From NCBI GenBank assembly GCA_903632075.3, contig CAHIKZ030003486.1:62076-126075 (forward strand): a stretch of DNA of 64,000 bases, given 5' to 3'. The position numbers and the translations under genes were made by a program. Source of the DNA: Acanthosepion pharaonis. Taxonomy: Eukaryota > Mollusca > Cephalopoda > Sepiida > Sepiidae. Shown piece by piece: positions 1-11,551 of the stretch; positions within the stretch are counted from its first letter, which is position 1, and each line of letters begins with the position of its first letter. The notes below the pieces were generated by a model, which was not told where the DNA came from, made no database searches, and was given only the letters and a program-made list of their open reading frames with translations.

Positions 1-59
1 CCCCAAACAATCCTCTGCAGGTTTTGAATTCAGAGTTCTCCTTCTCCTAGACCAGTTGC

Positions 60-208
60 CATCTAAGGCTATAGAATCCAGTCTGCCCCGCTATTTACAC
101 ATAGTGGGAGGGAGAAGAGGATTCATACTTTTCCCAAGGGTATTAGCATGTAAGTGAATGTAATGGATTCCTCAATCTGAGCTGCTATCCATTACTCCAC
201 TGTGCCTC

Positions 209-215
<7 letters not shown>
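60..215 (-). repeat. tRNA-derived SINE, family A (copy 1)
   Basis: On the minus strand this reads from an A-box-like segment (AGTGGAGTAATGGATAGCAG) into a tail containing TTACATTC and AATACCCTTGGG. The same order of blocks occurs at 18,945-19,085 (-) and 39,065-39,180 (+), which defines a dispersed family. The head resembles a tRNA D-arm and the copies at 18.9 and 39.1 kb keep a B-box-like GTTCAAAT/GTTTGAAT. Family assignment rests only on comparison within this window. Confidence 0.5.

Positions 216-240
<25 letters not shown>
209..240. repeat. (TA)n microsatellite
   Basis: Almost pure alternating TA with one C interruption, adjoining the head of the family A SINE. Confidence 0.9.
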
Positions 241-280
241 GAAATGGACAAAGTCCGACAATTTATTTTTTATGACATTT

Positions 281-487
281 TTTATGTTTATATGTTCTTT
301 TTATAGATACAAATATTTAAGTAAATGCTCTGTTTATAATAAACAGTATTAAACAACATTTACCAGCCTGAATGTCAGAGAAATTTTCATAGAAAATATG
401 CGTCCTCAGACAGGAATCGAACCTGTATCCTATATGGAACCATCATATAGCCTGACGTGCCTTAACCGATTGGGCCACAGAGGAGCA
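281..487 (-). repeat. tRNA-derived SINE, family B, left arm of a palindrome
   Basis: The minus strand begins with a tRNA-like head: A box TGGCCCAATCGGTTAAGG, B box GGTTCGATTCC inside a perfect ACAGG/CCTGT T-stem, and an acceptor-like TCCTCTG/CTGAGGA pair with one mismatch. A long variable arm (TCC..GGA) is present. The head is followed by the family tail (TTTCTGACATTCAGGCTGGTAAATG and on). It sits head to head with the next feature, giving an inverted repeat of about 200 bp per arm. The loop GGCTATA lacks the usual T33, so I treat it as a SINE head rather than a working tRNA gene. Confidence 0.65.
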
Positions 488-679
488 TTTGGTTACCAAT
501 CAGTTAAGGCACGTCAGGCTATATGACAGTTCCGTATAGGATAGAGGTCCAATTCCTGTCAGAGAATGCATATTTTCTGTGAAAATTTCTCAGACATTCA
601 GGCCGGTAAATGTTAATAATGTTTATTATAAACAGAACATTTACTTAAATATTTGTATCTATAAAAAGAACGTATAAAC

Positions 680-682
<3 letters not shown>
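488..682 (+). repeat. tRNA-derived SINE, family B, right arm of a palindrome
   Basis: Near-mirror copy of 281-487. It has an A-box-like CCAATCAGTTAAGGCACG, a degraded B box (GGTCCAATTCC) and the same tail, ending in TATAAAAAGAACGTATAAAC before a (TA)n tract. More degraded relatives lie at about 45,080 (+) and 46,085 (-). Confidence 0.6.

Positions 683-737
<55 letters not shown>
683..737. repeat. (TA)n(CA)n compound microsatellite
   Basis: About 30 bp of TA repeats passing directly into about 25 bp of CA repeats, immediately after the SINE tail. Confidence 0.9.
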
Positions 738-1156
738 AAGTTAATTGAATGATTCTATAACAATTATTGTTTTTTATGATTTATTCTTTTAGTTGTAATA
801 TTGCTTTTGCAATTGATATGAAATAAATCCTCCAAAATTATTTTTGGGAATTTTAAACAGACTTCTTAATTAATCTATTTGAATATGCTTGTTTCAAACA
901 ATGTTATCTTCAAAGTTATTGTTTTTGTGAACTATACAAGCACCTCATTATTATTAATATATTTTCATAGTTACTCCACCAATTAATTAGTAATGAAGTG
1001 GTTAAAAAAAAAAAGAAAGCAAATATATAATTAATAATTTTCTCTTTTATTTCATCTACTTTGAATAAATCTTTGCTTTAATAAAAATTTAAGTTAAATT
1101 CATAATCAAAAATATTCATTTCTAGAATAATTCGTTATGAAAACATCCTTTTCCAG

Positions 1157-1379
1157 AAAAGAACTCCAACAAAAATGCACAATGAATTCCCAGAAAAAAA
1201 TCTTGCAGGACTACCAGCGTACAAAGGAAGACTTTTACAGACTTGAATTGAATCGGCTTGATGAAATACCCCCAGTGAACAGAGCAAATGTACGGGCTTC
1301 CTATTTTGCTTACCTCCAGAACACACCAGGTTCTCGAAAGGCAATTTATGATTGTATCCAAAAGCAGACCCAAAAATAG
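1157..1379 (+). CDS. Last coding exon of an unidentified gene
   Basis: An acceptor with a good pyrimidine tract (CATCCTTTTCCAG) ends at 1,156. The open frame from there encodes about 74 residues, starting KELQQKC and ending in KQTQK before TAG at 1,377-1,379. The product is charged and probably helical at first, with a compact C-terminus containing DEIPPVNRANVRASYFAY and TPGSRKAIYD. Codon use looks like a real exon and AATAAA follows 72 bp after the stop. An ATG exists upstream at 1,137, but it lies before the acceptor and the same frame has a stop at 1,128, so I read this as a terminal exon rather than a small gene. I do not recognise the family. Upstream exons are not visible in 1-1,156 and presumably lie left of the window. 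Confidence 0.6.
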
Positions 1380-1450
1380 AAATCCTAGTTAAGGAATTCA
1401 AATACATTTTAGTTGGATCTGGAGGAGAAACTGGAAAAAAATCTAAACTT

Positions 1451-1456
1451 AATAAA
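1451..1456 (+). promoter_or_regulatory. Polyadenylation signal AATAAA
   Basis: AATAAA lies 72 bp after the stop of the 1,157-1,379 exon. In such AT-rich DNA the hexamer alone is weak evidence; position is the support. Confidence 0.4.
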
Positions 1457-1500
1457 AAGGAAAAAACAAAAAACCTGTACTCGTAGTTTAAATTTTTGTT

Positions 1501-1960
1501 ATACAACCACTCCTCACTTAATGACCAGGTCCCTTTCTAATAAGCTGGTTGCTAAATGAGAAGTTGTAGTGATCACTATTTTAAACATACTATGCACATA
1601 ATGAGTTTATGTCAACAAGCTTCAAATAGCTTTCATGCCACTTTCACACATTTGTTATATTTCTTATTTATCTCTAAATGTTTATACAGTACAGTAGTGT
1701 ACTGAACAGTAAATGTAACAAATTTGAAAATCAGCTTTATATTCAATACATTATTTTTGTTTGCATACTGTAAATATAATACAAGTAAGTTATTTATTTT
1801 TCAAGTTAATTATTTTAAAGAAATATCAAAATTTTTGTGCAGGAGACAATACCAATTAGATCAATTTTTTCAAAAATATTTTAATTATTTCAATTTTATA
1901 GCTGATCATTAAACAGGTGGTCATTAAACAGGTAAGTTGTTATGCGTGGAGTGGCTATAT
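1501..1960. mobile_element. Possible MITE with imperfect terminal inverted repeats
   Basis: The left end (CCACTCCTCACTTAATGACC) and the reverse complement of the right end (CCACTCCACGCATAAC, then TTTAATGACC) share CCACTCC and TTAATGACC. TATA-like sequence flanks both ends. There is no coding sequence inside. Superfamily cannot be told. Confidence 0.35.
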
Positions 1961-4735
1961 TGCTTGTAATGCATAAACTGAATAAAATAATCAAATTGGT
2001 ATCTTATAAAATGAGCTTCCATTGAAAAAGATAAAAGGAAAAGTAGAGCATTGTTTATAGCAGGTCACTCATGTTTCAGTGACAAGTTCTGTAACTGCAG
2101 TAGTCTTCTTGAACATTTTTATTTCTCATATTCAAAGATCTTGAAGAAAAAGCTGTTGATGAAATGATTTCCCATGTCTTCTTTATTCAACATTTTTACC
2201 TGACAAAGAGCAGGTAAATAAATATTCCAAATCCAGTTGCTGAATAGTGTACCACAAGAATTTTTTATATCAAAGAGGAAACACTTCTTATGTACATTGT
2301 ATTCATTATCTCCCTTGAATAGTTTGCGAGGAATATTAGATGAACGCAAAGTATTCTAAATACTGATAGAAGCATTGTAAATTATTTTAAAATTTTCGAC
2401 TTGTATTTCTTTCATCTTAATTTCTTTTTTTATTGCAATTCTCTGATGGCCATTCTATGATCACCATGAAGCAGTGTGAATCAGAAACGAATAGTCACTT
2501 GGAGAGATAAGAATCGGAGAAGGTAGTTCCAAAGCTCTTATCCCTTTCTTTATAAGTACTTTTAGGTGCTGACAAAAAAAGGACAAGACTACTACTCAAA
2601 GTGAATTTTGCAAAGAAATAAACCTTTATTAATGAAACAAAAATATTTCTAACAATATAGGCCTTGCACAAATTTTTCAAAAAGAAACTATCAAGGTTGA
2701 TTAACATTTCTTTAAAATACAAGTCTTAAAGGAATTTTAGTTGCTTTAAAAAAAAAAAAAAAAAAACAATTCATGCAAATCAATTTCTAACAAAATAAAT
2801 TTACTTCAAAAAGTTCACAAATTTAAAAAGGTTAAGTGAGTGAGAAAGGAAGAACTACCTCAGGTGACACTGATTCTCTGGATTGTTTAGGCAAAATATT
2901 TAGATTTTGGAAACAGGTTTTCTCAAACTCTTACAGGTTTACGAAATATCTTCAAATGAGAATATCTCTGATTTAGAAAAAGACATTCTTTGTAAAGAAA
3001 ATTCTTGGAGATTTTAAAGGATTTCTCTCCCAAATGTAGCCAAATCCTTTCCTTTTTCACAAAAGTATTTCTTCTATTCTGCTAAATAGATCTCAGATAG
3101 CAGCCTCTATATGTGCCCGAGACAGTCAATACTTTCTGGCTTTACAGACAAAATTTCCCCTTTATATAACAAACAAGTTGTTCCAACTTGATCAAAAACC
3201 AACTCTTTAGGGGCCATATACTTTTTATCCCCATTAGTTCAAAACTTGACAGTCACTGTCCAATTAAACTGTGCTTGTTTGCAACTTAAATTTGGTGGTT
3301 TTTTGGAAACATCAAAGTTATTCCTATCTTTTTTTAAATTTGCCACAGAATTTTCTAATTATCTGGCTTCCTTTTGGCAGTTACATTTAACATCAATTTG
3401 GAGCCCCTACTTTTCAAATCATTCACTTTTATTTCTAATAAACCATCTGACTTCCTTTTGTTGACATTTTTATATCAAATTGGAGCTTCATTTTTGCACA
3501 TCAGTTTTTTTTTTTACCATCTGGCTTCATTTTGACAGTTTCTTTTTTCAAAGAAACCATGTTAACAGCATTCTAATTTTGTTAATTAGGTTTCCATATT
3601 TTAAAAATAATTTTTATATTGATTTTATTTTACACATTCCAAGATTTTTTTTTATATAATTTTAATAATCATTTTATTAAAATTTTTATAGCAATTTTGA
3701 AAAAGTTTCTTATCCATAGGAGCCATCCTTTCCATGACAACTACCTGCTTTAGAAATTACGTCTTCATAGCCTAAGCCATTAGTTCTGAAACTTGTTCAA
3801 ATCACATTGTCCATCAGGTATGATTTTTTCAAGGCACCTTTAGAAAACACTGATCTGAATAAACCTAGTTAGATTCATAGGTTTGTACAAAAACTACAAC
3901 CTTAATTCCAATAAACTTTTTAATTTATATTATCAACTTAAGACATTAAATAAACTTATTTTTTTATGAAAACACAGAATTTAGTATGACAGATTGATGA
4001 TTTATTGGATTCAATTTTCAACAAGGCCACAGAGAATTTAACTATATTTTGTATATAAAATATATGTAACTGCAACTTATATGTAACTATATTTTTATAT
4101 GTAACTACTGAGACTGTTCAGCATTATCCAAGAACTGGCCTGCAAGATGTTTTCAAAATAGTCATATTTTTTTTTCTTTTAACTTCATCAATATTTCAAG
4201 GTTTTGTATCTAATTCTTTTGATTCTCTATAGAAACAAAGAATTCTCTTGCCATTCCTCCCTCTACATCTGTTTCTATTTCACACTGTGATCATTGTGGT
4301 CCTTTAAATTTTTTTTTTTTCTTTAATTATGCAGACCTGTTCTAGAAGAAACTGTCCACTGGACAAATACCATCTAGTATTGATTTTTGAAATTCAACAT
4401 TAGATAGATTAACACAATTATCATTGTGATCCTTCATGTATGAATTGAATTGTAATTGCTTGCAGTTATAAAATATTTTCTTTATCTTTTGATGCCTCAA
4501 GAAGCTAACCTTGTCATCATAGGGAACAGTGTCACATAATTTTGAAATCACTCACCTAACATCTGTAGAATGAGGATATGGGAGTTGCATAATAAAAAGC
4601 AACAGAAGATGAAAGAAATACTAGTCAAAAAATTAAAATTGTTGTTTTGACAATTAGCAAAGAAATATAAATTTATTATTAAGTGACTGTTAAGAAACAA
4701 TGGTCAAGGAATAACAACCTTCTTCTTTTCGTATG
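1961..4735. other. Intergenic, no gene recognised
   Basis: AT-rich, with homopolymer A/T tracts and no credible exon on either strand. The only structure I can point to is the tandem repeat at 3,359-3,545. Short open frames here lack splice context and recognisable residues. Confidence 0.6.
3359..3545. repeat. Imperfect tandem repeat, about 75-85 bp unit
   Basis: The phrase ATCTGGCTTCCTTTTGGCAG recurs in altered form near 3,443 (CATCTGACTTCCTTTTG) and 3,518 (CATCTGGCTTCATTTTGACAG). TCAATTTGGAGC/TCAAATTGGAGC alternates between them. About 2.3 units. Confidence 0.6.
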
Positions 4736-4739
4736 CCAT

Positions 4740-5690
4740 GTCCTTTAAGGACATAGGCGATCATGGCCCTCCACAGGTTTTGTGTTTAACAACTCCACAC
4801 TTTGCCATTCACCTGCCCAAGCCCATGTCATGCGCTGCTTTTCCATTTCTTCCCCCCCCTTCATCCCGTGAGTATCAGATTTTTCAGGCTCTCCTTTCTC
4901 ATCACATGTCCCAGAAACTTCATCTGCCTCTTCCTTATGTTAAGCATAAGCTTCCTCCTTGTTTACATCCCCACCATTGTTGCACACATACTCGGTCCAT
5001 GATATCCTCAGCATCCTTCTGTAGAACCACATCTCTGCCGCCTCCAGTCTCTTCATCCTTGAGGATACCATCCAACATTTGCTGTCATATAGGACAGGTG
5101 TCATGTAGCAGTACCCTGCCAAGCTTCCAGAACACATCCTTGGCTATCCCACTATCTTTGGCTCTCAGTGTCACATCCTGCTGTCCTTCGTCAGAACACT
5201 TCCCAGATACTTAAACTTTTGCACATTTGATTTTAGTATCCCCGACCTGCAAATCGCATTTTGGGTTCAGCCTTTTACTGATGACCATGCATTGTCTTCT
5301 TGTAGTTTATAGTTAGTCCTTTCTTCTCACTCTCCCTCACTAGCTTCTGTAGGAAGTTTTGTAGTTTCTTTTCAGTGTTTGCTATCAGTACCATGTCATC
5401 TGCATATCTTATGTTGGTAAGGTTGTGGCTGCCAAAGATGAATCCTGCCAGGATCTCCAGTTTCCTCAGAATTGCCTCGTTGTATAGGTTGAATAAGTCT
5501 GGTGAGAAGGACAAAGTACACCACAAGGACCTGCTAAAACTGCTCAGCAACCTTAGAATTGCAATAAAAAGCAAAACAAAAATCATAATTGTTTGTTCCT
5601 CAATTAGTTGGTAAGTTAGCACATGCATTGTGCCAGATAAATAATGAACCATTCCATTTTTATTGCAAGGATACATCAGAGATGCTGTTT
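4740..5690 (-). mobile_element. RTE/BovB-like LINE reverse-transcriptase relic
   Basis: Read on the minus strand, 5,676-5,275 encodes NLTNIRYADDMVLIA, the catalytic YADD block of a non-LTR reverse transcriptase, followed by the usual FLQKLVRESEKKGLTINYKK helix. Further along, 5,137-4,940 encodes RLEAAEMWFYRRMLRISWT, a well-known motif downstream of RT in RTE/BovB-type LINEs. The pieces are in different frames with stops between them, so the copy is dead. Both ends are missing; there is no endonuclease domain and no clear 3' tail. Confidence 0.8.
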
Positions 5691-7083
5691 GGTTTTAGTA
5701 AGAAAAAGACATACAGAAGAAAGAGATAAAAATAACTCATGCATTTCATGTCTGCTTCAGTGAAATCAAAAATCTTGTCAATTTTTAATCTTTTCATTGC
5801 AATAAGTTAAGATAAAATATTTACTGACGCAATAGAGGAATTTCCATAGGTATTATGTGGTCAATGAAACTCGTAAGGAACGAATTTAATCATTAAATCC
5901 AGAATAATGAGTAATCAAAAATTAAAATTGGAAAACAATTTTCATGGGTACTGCTAGTAAAATGAAATGACAAAATGTATAGTAATTAACAATGTTTCTT
6001 CTAAGAAATTCAAAACCTGTTACAAATATTAGTTCTATATAAAATAGGTAGTTTTTATATTGCTTGCCTAGTATCAGGCAGCTTACAAACTGGCCTGGAA
6101 ATAAACAGCAAATATTTATTTTTTCACATTCAAAAGAAAATTTGAATTATAAATTGCAATTTCAATGTTAACATTTTATTAATATTTTCAAGAACTTTGA
6201 CTAAATAATTATGCAGTTTAATTTGAATTGCTCTAGTTTGATCTTCACTTTTCCACTTTAACCTACATAAAGATTCAAAAGAAATGAAGTCAATAGGGCA
6301 AACAGTTGAACTGAAATGCTTATAAAATAAGTTATTAAAAACCAACCATAAGAACCATAAATGAAGGTGACAACAAAAATGATAATTTAGTTATTTACTA
6401 AGTTTGACACAAGGTTAAAAACAGTATTCAGTGAGCATCAAATTCAGTATTAACAAACCAGATTGTATGCTACCAAACCATATCAAGCAACTGAATATTC
6501 ACTAAGTTTAGCTTAAACTAGCACAAGACCACTATACTAGGGAATATTACATTAGTGACTGATCTGAGATTAGCTTACTAACCCTCATATGGTAGGCACA
6601 CTTAAATTATTTACTAAGTGAAGCTTTGCCCAGCAGAAGCCAGTGGTTGATCAAATTTAATTCACCAGCAAATTAGTCCATAAAAAAAAAAAAAAAAATA
6701 CTTTATATTATTCAGTAACCTTTTTGTAATAAATTAAATAAATTCTTTGAAAATTAAAAAAAAAAGTTACCATCATTGCATTTGATCAATTCTTTAGTTC
6801 TCCTTCAATCAGACTAAAAGTAACCATTTGGACATACTTAAAAATTAGTACAGCCACAGATTTGTGATACCTAAGGTTTAAAATGAAAAATCTTTCTTGA
6901 AGCTTTTACCTTAATTTCAAAATAATAAATTAAATATTACCAATAAAAAAAATCTGTTGTATTTCAAAACTAATTTAAATTGACTCTAAGGAATTGCTGA
7001 AATTGTTGATTTTAGCCTTCTTTTATCAGCATGTAAATCTCTTTTATCAAAAAAAAAATTTTTTCCAAAAATAAAATGTACTT
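5691..7083. other. Intergenic, AT-rich, no gene recognised
   Basis: No exon, TIR or conserved protein block seen. The right end, from about 6,960, begins to resemble the unclassified AT-rich repeat family D described at 7,487. Confidence 0.5.
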
Positions 7084-7473
7084 TTTTTCACATTACATTG
7101 TTTGGACTGTTGTCTTTATCTTTATTGTCATATTCATGACATTTTGGCTGTTATATGCTCCAACCGTGATTGGAATTTGGGTCAGTGACAAAATCCAGTG
7201 ACTTGACCCAAAGAGTTGTGAGTTCAATACCTAGCCACTACAGTGAACAAAAAAACTTGCAATTGAGTTAAAGGGAGATAAACATCTGGAAGAGGCATGG
7301 CATGTGAAACTAGAACTACCCTGGTGGACAAAATAAAGAGTTCAGTACGACATTCCAATTACCTGAAGGCCAGAGCACACAACAGCCAAAACATTGTAAA
7401 TGACAAAAATAAAGATGAGGACAACAGTCCAAACAATGTAACTAATTACTTCCTTTCAGAAATATAGACAGAT
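7084..7473. mobile_element. Foldback insertion (family FB) with 13-bp target duplication
   Basis: The ends form an inverted repeat: TACATTGTTTGGACTGTTGT on the left, and the same sequence on the opposite strand on the right (7,421-7,440). A tRNA-like B box (GAGTTCAATACC) lies inside. The element interrupts repeat family D: ATAAAATGTACTT (7,071-7,083) and ATAAAATATACTT (7,474-7,486) flank it, while the related copy at 40.28 kb has this 13-mer once and no insert. No protein is encoded. Related copies lie at 33,681, 48,425 and 48,890. Confidence 0.65.
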
Positions 7474-7486
7474 ATAAAATATACTT

Positions 7487-8240
7487 TCCTGAAACTTTAT
7501 TTGAGGAATATTGTCCGATTTAAAGCTTAATTAATCTGATTTGGAATAAATACTGTTTAAAAATATCACAGAACTGCATTTGTTAACATGGCAGTAACCG
7601 TTTATTTAAAATATCGACAGCTTGAATGACAGTTGGAAGTTTATTTAATGTTTTTCTATAGTGGGTATATCTGTAAAAAAAAAAAAAATAATTGAGGAAT
7701 ATAACGTCAGTACCTTTTTTATATAATTTTAAGTACTCGGTAATCTTTAAAATTTAGGAAAATATTCTGTAATGTTTTATTGAATTTTAGATAAATTGGC
7801 TTTAAGTTTCCTACTTATTGCTCCTATTTTCTGATAATGTCATTTATGAACATCCATATGTACAAAAATTGGCACATTTATACACACAAACAAAATTTTT
7901 AATTCTTTTTAAAATATCGGTGTTTGGTACTAAGCTTTTCCATTTATGATTAGTAAATGAGGTTTTTACTTAATGATATCTAATGGGAACAAAGTAATTC
8001 AGAAATCTAAAAGATTTAAAACTTTATAAATTTTTGTAATTAAAATTTTAAAAACTGAAAACAATTTTTGTAAAAATTCATTATTCAGTTCTTTTTTTCT
8101 TTAAGACAATAGTGCCCACAATATATCTTATTCATAAAAACAATTCTAATAGTAAAAAGTGATTTAAATTCTAGTTCTGCTTTTAATATAAACATTAATT
8201 TAGGCAAAATTTAATTTTGAGAAATTAAATAAGTGGTAGG
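7487..8240 (+). repeat. Unclassified AT-rich repeat family D, copy 1 (begins about 6,960)
   Basis: Blocks such as CCTGAAACTTTATTTGAGGA, TTTAAAGCTTAATTAATCTG and ACTAAGCTTTTCCATTTATG recur in the same order at 40,275-41,100 and, more weakly, at 20,660-21,280. No ORF, TIR or LTR was found. All three copies have the same orientation. The boundaries are not defined. Confidence 0.55.
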
Positions 8241-11200
8241 ATAACAGATTTAAAAATTTATTATCCTAATCTTTGAACCCCCCACCACCACTGATGTAAG
8301 AAAAACAGGGATTTTAACCAAAATCTCAAATGTTCTATAAAGAGAAAAAAAATAAAATTATCAAAAAATCATTTGCTTTCCTCTTTTGATAAAACTTTTT
8401 CATTATGGTATACCCAATTTCTTTGCAAATCATTAGCACCAACTTAAAACCTACTATATATTGAATATTGTTGAATTATACCTGCCATAATTTTTTTAAG
8501 TATGAAAATTGAGACAAATGTGAACAGCTTTAAACAAAATTTTTAATTAGAATTAAAAGGTGAAGAATTTTAATGTCTTGTTCAACAACAAATGGAAAAA
8601 GAGAGTTAATGTAAATTAAACATTTTCTCAGGAATTTTTTTTTTTTTTTTTAGAGAAGTAATAAAGACATTCTAGACTTAGAAAAGTTACTATATTGATA
8701 AATATTTTTTCAAATTTTTAGTGTCCATAAGAGTTCTCTTCATCTAGGCAAGGGCATTGAATCAATGTGTTAAAACACATGCTTCTACCTCACATAAAAG
8801 AAGAATGCATTTTTTAAAACAGAGAATTGTACACTTTTTTATGCCTCAGAAAATGGAAAGTTTTAACATTAATCAAAAACATTGTAACTTTCATATTTAT
8901 ATGCACACTCCCCACCCACAAATTTTAGCTTAAAACCAAATATAAATTTGAACATAAATTTAATTTACATAACTTGTTTAAAAAGAATATTCTTTATTAG
9001 TATATTTTTTAAAAAAGTTCTTCAATCTTACTAATAAAAAAGAAAATTTCTAACATTGTAAGTAGATTTTCCTTATTTGATTTTTTATGTAAATACTGAC
9101 TTGAGACAAGAAGTTTTTTTATGGTTCAAATCTGCACTCAAAAACCTCAAAGGTCTTGAAATTGCAAAGTAAAAAAGTGAATGTAATCATAAACCAACTC
9201 TGGTTTATGCCTTTAATAACATTAAATGCAGCAGAAATATCCATAAGCAGTTGTGTCAAAGAACTGCAATAATAGAAATTTAAGTTAATATATTAAGTCA
9301 GTCTACCACACATCAAATTGACACCCTTTAAGTAGAGTGAAAGTCTTTAATGATGGGTAACAGCTCAGTGAGAAGTGTGCCAAAATGGAAACAAGGCAGA
9401 GCAGACATAGAAAGCATGCATAAAAAAGATAAAACAAAAGGCATAAAATCTAAATACAAAATGCTCAATGTCAAAAAAGAAAAAACACTACCAAGATGAA
9501 ATGAATACATCAAAAAATTCTTGGAGATATAGGTAGAGTTCAGGGCCTCAGAGTTTTTTTATTTTTATATCGCAATTGTTCATTTTTCAAACTAACTTAA
9601 ATTTGATTTACTGCCCAGGGTTTCCACAGATATTAAGAAGTTTCATGGACTGAAACTGGTGCACACATGCATGTAGAAAGAAAATAGTCATCAATTTAAG
9701 AAACACAAATTTTGTGATTTATCTTTTAATACTTTGACAGATGAGATGGCCAAAGAAAAGTTACAGCTAATCTATTAATTCATGCCAGGCTAAAACAACT
9801 GAATGCAGACCTGGTTATGTTACACATTTTGTGCAGCATTCTATGCAGTTTGGAGTTCTACTACACTTGAAAAGGTCGAATTACACACTTGAATTCTTAC
9901 TGCTACATATTTCAGCTATCTAGATTAGTCATGTTTTATGAAGGTCACAAAAACTGACTGTTGCACATTTCCTGTAAAGTTAAACATAATAGTTTTAATG
10001 AACAGAACTACAAATAGAAATTTTCACAAAGACCATACTTTTTAACTACCCCTACTACTCATGGCAAAAGTTGCACATTTTTTCCATGGAAAGCTGCAAG
10101 GTTAGTGCAAAAGAAATATAGCCAGAGACCCACCATCACTCATGATACTGGTCAGTTCCTAGGTTTGGCAATTTTTCCCCATTTTGATATTAAGAAATTA
10201 CCAAAAGATACACTAAAAAAGGGGGGAGGGGGTAATAGATTAGTATCAATCAGACCTTATTCAAGCATGACATTTTTCAGTCAAAAAATAGTGCTGCTTC
10301 ATTTAAGATAGGCTCTCATAATATCGAAAGTCTAAAATAAGCCTAGTTTTTTTTTTTAGTCAGGAACTTCAAACTTGATATTTGTAAATAACAGTTAAGT
10401 TTAATAGCTGATAACAGCCTGGGATCAATAGGAGCCCCGCTTCTAAATCAATATTTTTTCAATGCTAAATGCCATGGCTTGAGTAAGGACAAATGAATGC
10501 TAATCTACAAAAAGTAAACCATTAGCAATAGAATAAAAAATAAGTTGTTTAGTCATTTGATAATTTACCTTGTGAAAAAAAAAAAAAAAAAAAAAAAGTT
10601 TGAAATATTTATTTTACAAGAGCTACAAGATTCCTAGTTGACAAAAATTTACAATCCCTCACTTTGAGAAAAAATTAATAATCAAATCTTTTTAAAGCTT
10701 GGCAAGTGGCATAGTCAGTTGAATTCAGGATTTATTATTTGCTCAACTATAAATCCCCCCCATATCTTTATCCCACAAAAATTAAAAACTTTGATTGCAT
10801 AAATCCAGAGAAAGATTGTTTTAAAATTCAAATCTATTTTGATCCTTAGAATCTATGGTAGTGAATTTTACATATCGAGTCTCAATCAGGACATTTTTGT
10901 CTACTCTAGGTTCAATCCAAAAATTGGAGTAGACCCTTCATTTTATACAGTAACTCCATAAATGGGATTTTTTTACTTTATGCATGATACATACTTGCCT
11001 AATATGCAATAATCCTTTACATTTTTTAACATTAGCATGAATTTGTTTTCGCTAAACTTCAATTCTTATTTTCTGTATATTGTTTTCAATAGATATAACT
11101 GAAGGCTTTATTCAAAAACTAGACAACCCATAAACCCAATGGGTTCCTTTTAAAAGCAGCTCAGGATACAAAATGATGAGTATATGATAAATGTATTTGG

Positions 11201-11551
11201 TAATAAGACAAACAATGATGTATTTCCTGCTTTACATTATTTTAGTTCATTGGGATATTAAATTATAAGACTTAAAACAAATTAACAAAACCAGGCCTAT
11301 AAGTTAGCTTTAATGTGAAACATCTTTAATGCAAACATTAATAATTTATACCAATTTTAGTATTTACCATATTATAAATTTTCAAAATGCAAAGGTCATT
11401 AAAAAAAAAAAAAAAAAAAAGGAAGCAATTTATTGAAATAAAGTATGGATGCCTCCTTTGGTTTCAGTTTATTCTAGGCAACTCTCAAAATTATATTTGT
11501 TTCTTCCTCGCCTTTCAAAATATGTAACCATGGCAAACCAGTATGCATCTA
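8241..11551. other. Intergenic, AT-rich, no gene recognised
   Basis: Long A/T tracts (for example 8,636-8,653, 10,576-10,598 and 11,400-11,421) and no supported exon on either strand. The short open frames at 9,328-9,513 and 10,105-10,311 show no domain or splice context. Confidence 0.6.

Noticed and set aside
401..540. Two tRNA genes facing each other
   Set aside because: Both have SINE tails, the anticodon loop lacks T33, and the right copy has a broken acceptor and B box. Read as SINE heads.
1137..1156. ATG start of the exon at 1,157 (MKTSFSR)
   Set aside because: It lies before a strong acceptor and is preceded by an in-frame stop nine bases upstream; more likely intron.
4738..5214. 158-codon plus-strand gene
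   Set aside because: Shadow of the minus-strand LINE relic, where recognisable RT motifs lie.
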